Positions 17,001 to 23,783 of a stretch of 64,000 bases of DNA are shown piece by piece. Numbering within the stretch: position 1 is the first letter of the stretch; each line of letters starts with the position of its first letter. Under the pieces are notes generated by a model, which did not search any database, had not been told where the DNA came from, and saw only the letters and a list, made by a program, of their open reading frames with translations. A program made the position numbers and the translations under genes. Source of the stretch: Streptomyces sp. NBC_01775 (GTDB lineage Bacteria > Actinomycetota > Actinomycetes > Streptomycetales > Streptomycetaceae); contig NZ_CP109104.1 of NCBI RefSeq assembly GCF_035917675.1, positions 3,782,001 to 3,846,000 of the forward strand, in the 5' to 3' direction.

Positions 17001-17349
17001 CGAACACGTCGAAGACCTGGTCGAGCCGGGGGTGGTCGGGCACCCGGGAGGCGGCGACGGCGGCTTCGACGGCCCGGCGCACCACGGGGTCGGCGGGCCT
17101 GCGGGTGGCGCGGCCCGGGGAGCCGTGCGGCCCGCCGCCCGCGCCCCGGCCATAGCCGTCCGCCGAGCCGTCGTCCATGACCTCGGCGTCCACGACCTCG
17201 GGCAGCGGCACCTGGCGCACGAGGACTTCCTGCCCGCTGGCGGTGTCCCAGGCCAGCGACTCGGCGAGCTCGTACTCGTCGGCGGGAGGGAGGGGCAGAC
17301 GGTAGCGGTCGGCCAGCAGCCGTCCCGCGTAACCCTCGTATTCCTCCAC
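14002..17349 (-). CDS. Giant transmembrane pseudokinase (1115 aa) with sensor domain
   Basis: Kinase-like but missing the catalytic residues. There is no glycine-rich loop, the VAIK lysine is replaced (VLVRQV, Arg45), the HRD loop reads AHRNITIRTVLI (Asp to Asn171) and no DFG is present (LLTGLSVG). The C-lobe is split from the N-lobe by a ~480-residue low-complexity insert rich in Gly, Arg, Pro and Glu, including a short FAEPGA-type tandem repeat near residues 585-610. After the C-lobe come a basic region, one transmembrane helix (LILGLVLLGLTAAVLFVMLF) and a PsbP/Mog1-like extracytoplasmic domain (YKTSRDPAGFEIAVPQKW). GTG at 17349 has GGGAGG six bases upstream. Probably a scaffold or regulator of the neighbouring kinase rather than an enzyme. 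Confidence 0.88.
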   Translation of the reverse strand: MEEYEGYAGRLLADRYRLPLPPADEYELAESLAWDTASGQEVLVRQVPLPEVVDAEVMDDGSADGYGRGAGGGPHGSPGRATRRPADPVVRRAVEAAVAASRVPDHPRLDQVFDVFVEADGLWIVSELVPARPLAALLAERPLGAHRAAEIAADLLAALGIVHAHGWAHRNITIRTVLICEDGRALLTGLSVGAAEEALCGYDPLPPGGGTRDRPGPVVPAPGGRTALDPSRGQDAGAPRTGDGVPPARGGGPAARGTGPTGRAGPATWTGQALPDGFLAREGGPGGGGSGAGPGRGYGSARGDARSRGIFGFEGVEPRGEASQADERGREPNGPQGPGGSAGSAPQGSRPPVAHGYGTAVEGTAPGAPDEVSARAARRGAIAAYRAGAQRAAAEFRESGARESGRRPGAEGGQEPVTDWWSTSSGSGSRSGDGSDGPVPEQGARQGGALDDDVRWLPSDEDEVRPGTLGSEGTGGTRRSAREEIYGPRATGPYGQRQTGPESGPTSLPGVRPGGSRSVPASWHTRAVEAGGEQGADRSQEQGGEQSGEPDTGGNEGLRIFEPPPGGAYESGAPYEGGAEDEGPASPHAFAEPGAFAEPGAFVESGPFVEPGDGERPWGLEEAGEGRYRGPATALAAERARHARMTVVGPVTERWAPEQAGPVYENWRLAPPVGPAADLWALGALLFRCVQGHAPYPEDSAAELVQMVCAEPPAFAEDCGPLRPVVESLMRQDPTERPDFEELRGWLRSLIRSAPEPEVGLRTVTAPPSLEPGEPSDPRRLPIVRRRGELVRRRRRDRRFADGAPPRRERQRGHGREREEPPAPERGSRSRGEPEMLESGSRPERGRKQRHKRARSAENESAGPQRLGRLILGLVLLGLTAAVLFVMLFMPGQEKGGGEQKGSVVVPEEGGTSPGGKSEESKDGKDGKDAKDAKDPESKDGKDPKGSGGSKGAEKSPGTTPSKAPKGYKTSRDPAGFEIAVPQKWDRRSANARGQVRYNGGEVEMVLAHGRDTTKKYGKDPMAYQSEHEPELAAYRAADWASTGGLRRIDVGSTAMAEGTFKWREQGGRKVYARNRAMILDGRYHVLLVIGSESHKKEIDRHFEAVADTYRVTRR

Positions 17350-17812
17350 GACGCCTCCCCACCGTGCGCGAGAGCGTCAATTCCGTTCGCTTCCCGCATC
17401 ATTGCGGATGTTTTACGGTCCGCGCCTTTCACGATACGTGCCGGGACCTCCCGGCGCGCGCGTACAGCCCACTCCGTCGCGGGGCCCGCCGCACGGCTCC
17501 GCGCCGTCGCCGGGCGCCCCCCGGCTCCGGGGCCTTCGCCGGGTGCCGGGCCGGGCCCCGAAGCCCGATTCCTAGGCCCTTCCCCGGAAGCGGCGGTCCG
17601 GAACCGCCCGCACGTCACCAGCGCGTGCAAAACAGCCGCACCCCGCACTCTGAGCCCTCACGCCCCCCTCACACACCCCGCACCTCCCCCGTTCGGAGCT
17701 CCGTTCCGACCGCTCCCGAACTGCGCCCGCACTCCCGGTGACAAGGCACGAGAGACCTCGAAAGCGCAGCTATACGAGGGGAATTGCCCTGATTCTCTGC
17801 GTAATTCTGCGT

Positions 17813-17828
17813 GAAACAAGCGGGTTTC
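17813..17828. promoter_or_regulatory. Inverted repeat GAAAC-N6-GTTTC upstream of the sugar operon promoter
   Basis: Arms gaaac (17813-17817) and gtttc (17824-17828) lie 17 bp upstream of the -35 box. The spacing suits a dimeric regulator of LacI or similar type. No regulator gene lies in the operon, so the binding protein would be encoded elsewhere. Confidence 0.4.
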
Positions 17829-17844
17829 GAGCAAGAGCGAACTC

Positions 17845-17873
17845 TTGACAGCGGTCGAGGGTGTCGGTTTACT
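17845..17873 (+). promoter_or_regulatory. Promoter of the alpha-galactoside uptake operon
   Basis: Perfect -35 TTGACA (17845-17850), 17-bp spacer and -10 TTTACT (17868-17873). The predicted start of transcription near 17880 leaves about 155 bp of leader before the first gene. This is the best vegetative-type promoter in the window besides that of groES. Confidence 0.7.
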
Positions 17874-17888
17874 CCGGGACACGTCGCA

Positions 17889-17902
17889 GTCGAGCACTCG
17901 AC
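17889..17902. promoter_or_regulatory. 14-bp palindrome just downstream of the operon promoter, candidate operator
   Basis: gtcgag-ca-ctcgac forms a perfect palindrome about 10-25 bp after the predicted transcription start, a position where a bound repressor would block transcription. Confidence 0.45.
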
Positions 17903-18035
17903 GCCAGAGGTACGCCTAGCCGGTAGGTGGACGCGCTGCCCCGCAGCCTAGATGAGCCACGAGCCCGGACTGAGTCGCCAGGACCCATCGGTGTCCGAGG
18001 CGGGGACGTGCCCCCCATCTCTCTGGAGCTCGACG

Positions 18036-19349
18036 ATGAAGCTCTTGCCCTCGCGCCGTGGTGTCCTGCGTGGTGGTGGAGCGCTGGCGCTGGGTGCGGG
18101 TCCGGGCTCGGCGCTGACCAGCTGCTCCACCGCGGCGGACGACGGGGTCGGCCCGGACGGGCGCGTGACCATCGAGCTGTGGCACGGCCAGACCGACACC
18201 GCACGCGCCGCCATGAAACGCCTGGTGGACGACTTCCAGCGCACCCATCCCCGCATCCGTGTCGACATGGGCGGCGGTGTTCTCGCCGACGCCATGCTTC
18301 AGAAGATCACCGCCGCGCTCGCCGCCGGCTCCTACCCGGACATCGCCTACGTCTTCGGCTCCGACCTGGCCAACGTCGCCCGCAGCCCGCAGACCGTCGA
18401 CCTGACCGGGACCGTCGGCTCGCCCCGCGTCCCGTGGAAGAACTACTGGCCATCCGCCCGCGAGGCCGTCACCATCAACGACCGGGTGCGCGCCTCGCCC
18501 GCGGTGCTGGACACGCTGGCCGTGGTCTGCAACAAGAAGCTCTTCAAGAAGGCCAAGATCCCACTGCCCGAAGCGGGCTGGACCTGGCACGACTTCATCG
18601 AGACGGCCAAGAAGCTCACCGACAAGGCGGACGGCGGATTCGGCACCGGCTGGCCCGGCGTCGGCGACGAGGACACCGTCTGGCGGATCTGGCCCCTGCT
18701 GTGGGACCTGGGCGGCGACTTCATGGGCGACGACGGGCGCAGCATCGGCTTCGCCGACCAGGGTGCCCGCGCCCTGGGGGTCGTCCGGGACCTCGCCCGC
18801 GACAAGAGCGTCTACATCGACCCCAAGCCCGGCAGCGAGCAGATGTACCAGGTCTTCGTGTCCGGCCGGATGGGCATGGTGGTCACCGGCCCCTGGCAGC
18901 TCCCGGACGTCCGGCAGGCCAAGATCGACTACCAGGTGGTCCCGCTGCCCAGCTTCTCCGGCAAGCCCGTCACCATCTCAGGGCCTGACACCTGGACGGT
19001 CTTCGACAACGGGCCGGCGCGCGCCAAGGCAGCCCGCACCTTCGTCGACTGGCTCGCCCAACCCGCCCAGGACGTGCGCTGGGGCACCGATACCGGCAGC
19101 CTGCCGCTCAGCCGCGCCACCGAGGCCATGCCCGCCTGGCGCGAGCACTCCAAGGGCGTCGAGGGGCTGGCGGTGTTCACCAAGGCCCTGGAGACCGCGC
19201 GGGTCCGCCCGGCCCACCCCGCCTATCCCCAGGTCTCGCAGGCCCTGGGACAGGCCATCACCTCCGTGCTGCTGGGCAGGAGCACGCCCGCAGCCGCGAT
19301 GCGCTCCTGCGCGGAGGAGGCCAACGCCGCCCTGCTCATTCCCCGCTGA
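18036..19349 (+). CDS. ABC transporter sugar-binding lipoprotein
   Basis: About 437 residues of the family 1 extracellular solute-binding proteins that capture oligosaccharides. The N-terminus has a Tat-like SRRGVLRGG followed by a hydrophobic stretch and a lipobox-like LTSC. The body shows the usual features of the fold (ITIELWHGQ-like start VTIELWHGQT, PDIAYVFGSD, MVVTGPWQLP). ATG at 18036 was preferred because GGAG lies nine bases upstream and it places the signal peptide at the N-terminus. First gene of a five-gene operon with two permeases, a sugar kinase and a GH4 glycosidase. The operon has no ATPase, as is usual where the shared MsiK ATPase is used. Confidence 0.92.
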   Translation: MKLLPSRRGVLRGGGALALGAGPGSALTSCSTAADDGVGPDGRVTIELWHGQTDTARAAMKRLVDDFQRTHPRIRVDMGGGVLADAMLQKITAALAAGSYPDIAYVFGSDLANVARSPQTVDLTGTVGSPRVPWKNYWPSAREAVTINDRVRASPAVLDTLAVVCNKKLFKKAKIPLPEAGWTWHDFIETAKKLTDKADGGFGTGWPGVGDEDTVWRIWPLLWDLGGDFMGDDGRSIGFADQGARALGVVRDLARDKSVYIDPKPGSEQMYQVFVSGRMGMVVTGPWQLPDVRQAKIDYQVVPLPSFSGKPVTISGPDTWTVFDNGPARAKAARTFVDWLAQPAQDVRWGTDTGSLPLSRATEAMPAWREHSKGVEGLAVFTKALETARVRPAHPAYPQVSQALGQAITSVLLGRSTPAAAMRSCAEEANAALLIPR

Positions 19350-19360
19350 GGAGCCCTCCG

Positions 19361-20308
19361 ATGCCGCCAACTCCTGCCCCGATCACGGTGTCGCCCACAC
19401 CCGCACAGCGGTCCCCGCGCCGGGCCCGCCGCCGCGAGTCGATGACCGCCTGGGCGTGGATATCGCCCGCCGTACTGATCATCCTCGGCCTCAGCGTCGT
19501 CCCGGTTATCTGGTCGCTGCTGCTGTCCTTCCAGGCCAACGACCTGGTCACCCCCAGCCGCTGGGTCGGCCTGGACAACTACCGCGCGCTGGCCGCCGAC
19601 CCGCACTTCAGCGAGGCCGTACGCAACACCCTGCTGTACACGGTGCTGTATGTGCCGCTCAGCCTCGCCGGCGGGCTGACGCTCGCGCTGGCGCTGAACC
19701 GGCGCATCCGGCTGGTCGGGATCTACCGCACGCTGATCTTCGTCCCGTTCGTGATCTCCGCCACCGCCCAGGGCGTCCTCTTCTCCTTCATCCTCGACCC
19801 CGAGTTCGGCGCCGCCAACTCGGTGCTCTCCCGCCTCGGGGTCTCCTCCCAGGGCTTCTTGACCGACCCCAAACAGGCGCTGCTGGTGCTGGTCGCCATC
19901 ACGCTGTGGAGCGGCACCGGCTTCTGCGTCGTCGTCTACCTCGCCGCGCTCCAGGACGTACCGCAGTCGCTGATCGAGGCCGCGCGGCTGGACGGCGCCG
20001 GGCGTCTGCACCTGCTGCGCCATGTCACCCTGCCGACGCTCACGCCGGTGACGGTGTTCCTGGTGCTGTGGCAGATCATCCAGTCCCTCCAGGTGTTCGA
20101 CCTGGTCTACGTCACCACCAAGGGCGGGCCGCTCGGCTCGACCACGGTGATCGTCTACTTCATCTGGGAACAGGCGTTCAAGAGCTTCACCGCCGGGTAC
20201 GGGGCCGCCGCCGCATATGTGCTGGCCGTCGCGCTGTGCCTGGCCGGCGGCGTGATGCGGCTCGTCTCGGGCCGCGCGGCACGGCGCGAGGAAGGAGCCG
20301 CACGATGA
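19361..20308 (+). CDS. ABC transporter sugar permease (MalF type)
   Basis: 315 residues with about six transmembrane helices, starting with a basic N-terminus then AWAWISPAVLIILGLSVVPV. The cytoplasmic EAA loop, which docks the ATPase, reads EAARLDGAGRLHLLRHVTLP. Starts 12 bp after the binding protein gene with GAGGAG upstream, and its TGA overlaps the ATG of the second permease. The two permeases would form the membrane channel of one importer. Confidence 0.93.
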   Translation: MPPTPAPITVSPTPAQRSPRRARRRESMTAWAWISPAVLIILGLSVVPVIWSLLLSFQANDLVTPSRWVGLDNYRALAADPHFSEAVRNTLLYTVLYVPLSLAGGLTLALALNRRIRLVGIYRTLIFVPFVISATAQGVLFSFILDPEFGAANSVLSRLGVSSQGFLTDPKQALLVLVAITLWSGTGFCVVVYLAALQDVPQSLIEAARLDGAGRLHLLRHVTLPTLTPVTVFLVLWQIIQSLQVFDLVYVTTKGGPLGSTTVIVYFIWEQAFKSFTAGYGAAAAYVLAVALCLAGGVMRLVSGRAARREEGAAR

Positions 20309-21207
20309 CCGCCACCACGGTCGGACCGACCACCACGAGCAAGGACACCGGCCCCGGCGCCGCCGAGAGTCCCACGCCCGAACGCCGCCGCCGACGGCTG
20401 CCGTTCAGCGCCTGGCATCTGCTGCTGGCCCCGCTCGCGCTGGTGTTCGCGGTGCCGCTGATCTGGCTGCTGCTCAGCTCCGTGATGACCAACGCCGAGA
20501 TCAACCGCTTCCCGCCCGCGCTGTGGCCCTCCGGGATCGACCTGGGCGGCTACCGCTATGTGCTGGGCAACGCGATGTTCCCGCGCTGGTTCCTCAACTC
20601 GCTGATCGTCTCGGCCGTCTCGGTCGCGGCCAACCTGCTGTTCGGCTCGCTGGGCGGATACGCCTTCGCCCGGATGCGGTTCGGCGGGTCGAAGGTGCTG
20701 CTGATGCTGATGCTGGCCACGATGGCCATCCCCTTCCAGCTCACGATGATCCCGACGTTCCTGGTCATGAAGCGGCTCGGGCTCATCGACACCCTCGGCG
20801 CACTGATCGTGCCCACGCTGGTGACGCCCTTCGCGGTGTTCCTGCTGCGGCAGTTCTTCCTCTCGCTGCCCCGGGAGCTGGAGGAGGCCGCCTGGATCGA
20901 CGGCTGCTCGCGGCTGCGGGTGCTGTTCACCATCGTGCTGCCGCTGTCCCGCCCCGCGCTGAGCACCGTCGCCGTACTCACCTTCCTGACCACCTGGAAC
21001 GACCTGACCTGGCCGCTGATCGCCATCAACCACGACACGCAATACACCCTCCAACTGGGCCTGACCACCTTCCAGGGCCAGCACCACACCAAGTGGTCGG
21101 CCGTCATGGCCGGGAACGTGATCACCGTGCTGCCCGTCCTGCTGGCCTTCCTCGGTGCGCAGAAGTCGTTCATCCGCTCCATCACTTCCACGGGGCTCAA
21201 GGGCTGA
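20305..21207 (+). CDS. ABC transporter sugar permease (MalG type)
   Basis: 300 residues, six predicted transmembrane helices, with the MalG-type EAA loop LEEAAWIDGCSRLRVLF and the C-terminal end typical of carbohydrate permeases (QKSFIRSITSTGLKG). Translation starts at an ATG overlapping the previous stop (ATGA), indicating translational coupling. AGGAAGGAG precedes it. Pairs with the preceding MalF-type protein. Confidence 0.93.
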   Translation: MTATTVGPTTTSKDTGPGAAESPTPERRRRRLPFSAWHLLLAPLALVFAVPLIWLLLSSVMTNAEINRFPPALWPSGIDLGGYRYVLGNAMFPRWFLNSLIVSAVSVAANLLFGSLGGYAFARMRFGGSKVLLMLMLATMAIPFQLTMIPTFLVMKRLGLIDTLGALIVPTLVTPFAVFLLRQFFLSLPRELEEAAWIDGCSRLRVLFTIVLPLSRPALSTVAVLTFLTTWNDLTWPLIAINHDTQYTLQLGLTTFQGQHHTKWSAVMAGNVITVLPVLLAFLGAQKSFIRSITSTGLKG

Positions 21208-21340
21208 ACGGGGAGCGAGGGCCGACCCCCTCGCTCCCCGCGCGGCCCTTCCGTACTGCGCGTCCCGCGCATCCGCGGCCACCACCACGACCAGTTCCAG
21301 GACCCCGACCACAACCACCCTCACCCTCAGGGGGACCCTC

Positions 21341-22327
21341 ATGTCGCACACCTTTGACCTGCTCGTCATCGGAGACGCCAACCCCGACGTCATCGTCGGC
21401 CCGCTGACCGAGCCACTCGCCTTCGGACAGCGCGAACAGCTCGTCGGCTCCGGTGCGCTCACCCTCGGCGGCTCCGCCGCCATCACCGCCTGCGGCGCGG
21501 CCCGCCTCGGGCTCTCCGTCCGCTTCGCCGGACGGGTCGGCAACGACCCCGCCGGGCACTTCGTGCGCGACGCGCTGGGCAGCGCCGGCGTCGACACCGA
21601 AGCCCTGCGCCTCGACCCGGGGCTGTCCACCCCGCTCACCGTCGCCGTGACCGGCACGGGCGACGACCGCGCGATCCTCACCAGCCCCGGCACGCTGGCC
21701 GCCACCACCGGTGACGACGTGCCGCCGGACCTGCTGGCCACGGCCCGGCACGTGCACGCCGGCTCCTACTTCCTGATGCCCCGGCTGGCCGCCGCCTTGC
21801 CCGCGCTGTTCAAGACGGCGCGCTCGCACGGCGCCACGACCTCCCTGGACACCGGTGACGACCCCTCGGGGCGCTGGGAGCCGGAGGGCCCTGCCGCCGT
21901 CTTCGCCGAGACCGACTACCTGCTGCCCAACGCACGGGAGGCCGTCCGGCTCGCGGGCCCCGGCACCGGCTCGCAGGGCCAGGCCGCGGCACTGCTGGCG
22001 TCGCGCGGCCCGGTGGCCGTCGTCAAGAACGGCGCGGACGGTGCCCTGGCCCACGACGGCCGCGGCATGGTCACCACCCGCGGCATCCCCGTCACCTTCC
22101 GCGACGCGGTCGGCGCCGGCGACAGCTTCGACGCCGGGTTCCTCGCCGCCACCTTGTACGGAATGCCGCTGCGCGAGGCGCTGGAGGTGGCCGCCGTCTG
22201 CGGTGCGCTGTCCACCCGCGCCACCGGCGGCACCCCGGCGCAGGCCACCTGGGACGAGGCCATCTGCCACGTTCCGTCGGCCACTCAGGCCTCCTTCGTC
22301 ACCGTCAACGGAAAGAACGTCTCATGA
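21341..22327 (+). CDS. PfkB-family carbohydrate kinase
   Basis: 328-residue ribokinase-fold sugar kinase. The N-terminal DANPDVIVG and GGSAAITACGAARLG segments correspond to the sugar-binding region; the anion hole and catalytic base are in DAVGAGDSFDAGFLA. It probably phosphorylates the monosaccharide released by the GH4 enzyme encoded next, though the exact sugar cannot be read. ATG at 21341 follows CAGGGGG. It sits 133 bp after the permease and overlaps the following gene by four bases (ATGA). Confidence 0.88.
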   Translation: MSHTFDLLVIGDANPDVIVGPLTEPLAFGQREQLVGSGALTLGGSAAITACGAARLGLSVRFAGRVGNDPAGHFVRDALGSAGVDTEALRLDPGLSTPLTVAVTGTGDDRAILTSPGTLAATTGDDVPPDLLATARHVHAGSYFLMPRLAAALPALFKTARSHGATTSLDTGDDPSGRWEPEGPAAVFAETDYLLPNAREAVRLAGPGTGSQGQAAALLASRGPVAVVKNGADGALAHDGRGMVTTRGIPVTFRDAVGAGDSFDAGFLAATLYGMPLREALEVAAVCGALSTRATGGTPAQATWDEAICHVPSATQASFVTVNGKNVS

Positions 22328-23631
22328 GTACCAAGATCGCCTTCATCGGCGCCGGCAGCGTCGTCTTCACCCAGGGCCTGCTGGCGGACCTCTTCGCCTT
22401 CCCCGAGCTGAAGAACGCCCACATCGCGCTGCACGACATCGACGCCGAACGCCTGGAGACGGCCGAGGCCGCGGCCCGGCAGATCGCGTCGGTGCGCGGC
22501 GCCGATCCGCTGGTGACCGCGCACGCCGAGCGCCGCCCCGCGCTGGAGGACGCCGACTTCGTCATCAACATCGTCCAGATCGGCATGGGCGAGGCCACCC
22601 GCACCGACTTCGACATCCCCGCGCGCTACGGGGTGCGCCAGACCATCGGCGACACCCTCGGCGTCGGCGGCATCTTCCGCGCGCTGCGCACCTTCCCGCA
22701 CCTGCGGGAGCTCGGCCAGGACATCGCCGAGGTGTGCCCGCGCGCCTGGCTGCTCAACTACACCAACCCGATGGCCATGAACGTCCAGTACCTCACCCAG
22801 GCCACCGGCCTGACCCGGGTGGTGGGCCTGTGCCACTCGGTGTACTGGACGATGCGCGACCTCGCCGACCTGGTGAGCGTGCCCTTCGAGGAGATCACCT
22901 ACCGCGCCGCTGGCGTCAACCACCAGGCGTGGGTGCTCCAGTTCGAGCGCGACGGCGTCGACCTCTACCCCCGGCTGGACGCGCGGATCGCCGAGGACGA
23001 GCAGCTGCGCAGGCGGGTGCGCGTCGACATGTACCGGCGCCTGGGCTTCTACCCGACCGAGACCAGCGAGCACTCCAGCGAGTACGTGCCCTGGTACCTG
23101 CACCACGACAGCGAGGTCGAACGGCTGCGGCTGCCGGTGGGCGACTACCTCGGCATCGTCGAGGAGAACGTCGCCGCCTACGAGCAGACCCGCGCGGCCC
23201 TCGCTGCCGGGAAGCCGCTGGAGGTCGAGGGCAGCATGGAGTACGCCCCGCAGATCATCCACAGCATCGTCACCGGCACCCCACGCACCGTCTACGGCAA
23301 CGTGCCCAACAACGGCCTCGTCGAGAACCTCCCCGCCCACGGCGTCGTCGAGGTGCCCTGCCTGGTGGACGGCTCGGGGGTGCAGCCCACCCGCGCCGGC
23401 GCCCTGCCCCCGCAGCTGGCCGCGCTGAACCGCACCTATCTGAGCGCGAACGACCTGGTCGTACGCGCCGCCCTGGAGGACTCCCCCATCCGCGTCCGCC
23501 AGGCCGCCATGGCCGACCCGGCCACCGCGGCGGCCCTCCCGGTCGAGCGGATATGGGCCCTGTGCGACGACATGACCGAAGCCCACGCCGAGCGCCTCCA
23601 GCCCGCCCTGCGCGCCCAGCTGGGCAGCTGA
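22324..23631 (+). CDS. melA: Family 4 glycoside hydrolase, probable alpha-galactosidase (MelA-like)
   Basis: 435 residues. GH4 enzymes cleave glycosides by an unusual NAD+/Mn2+-dependent redox mechanism. The Rossmann motif FIGAGSVVFTQG is at the N-terminus, NYTNPMAMN and the metal-binding GLCHSVYW follow, and the second metal-site histidine lies in AGVNHQAW. Its length and motifs fit the alpha-galactosidase branch better than the 6-phospho-glucosidase branch; with an ABC importer rather than a PTS, an unphosphorylated substrate is expected. Last gene of the operon, ATGA-coupled to the kinase, followed by a terminator hairpin. Confidence 0.85.
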   Translation: MSTKIAFIGAGSVVFTQGLLADLFAFPELKNAHIALHDIDAERLETAEAAARQIASVRGADPLVTAHAERRPALEDADFVINIVQIGMGEATRTDFDIPARYGVRQTIGDTLGVGGIFRALRTFPHLRELGQDIAEVCPRAWLLNYTNPMAMNVQYLTQATGLTRVVGLCHSVYWTMRDLADLVSVPFEEITYRAAGVNHQAWVLQFERDGVDLYPRLDARIAEDEQLRRRVRVDMYRRLGFYPTETSEHSSEYVPWYLHHDSEVERLRLPVGDYLGIVEENVAAYEQTRAALAAGKPLEVEGSMEYAPQIIHSIVTGTPRTVYGNVPNNGLVENLPAHGVVEVPCLVDGSGVQPTRAGALPPQLAALNRTYLSANDLVVRAALEDSPIRVRQAAMADPATAAALPVERIWALCDDMTEAHAERLQPALRAQLGS

Positions 23632-23722
23632 GACCCCTGCCCGATCGATCCGTAACGGGACCTCCGGACCCGTACCCGGGCCCGTACCCGGATCCATGAC
23701 CTGGATCCGTACCTGGTCCATG

Positions 23723-23756
23723 CCGGTGAACCTCGCTGCCCTGCGGGGTTCACCGG
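23723..23756. terminator. Bidirectional terminator hairpin between melA and a kinase gene
   Basis: 14-bp stem ccggtgaacctcgc / gcggggttcaccgg (one G-U pair) with a 6-base loop. It lies between convergent genes, so it can serve both. An imperfect run of short repeats built on cccgtaccc and gatccgtacc precedes it at 23660-23720. Confidence 0.75.
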
Positions 23757-23783
23757 CTTGCGCCCGGTATCTCTGCGGGAGCC

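Larger units (their letters stand above)
17350..18035. other. Divergent intergenic region between pseudokinase and sugar-uptake operon
   Basis: A 686-bp gene-free stretch. The left 400 bp are GC-rich with no identifiable element. From about 17760 the sequence becomes clearly more AT-rich and holds the probable control region of the rightward sugar operon: an inverted repeat, a good promoter and a 14-bp palindrome, each listed separately. Confidence 0.7.
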
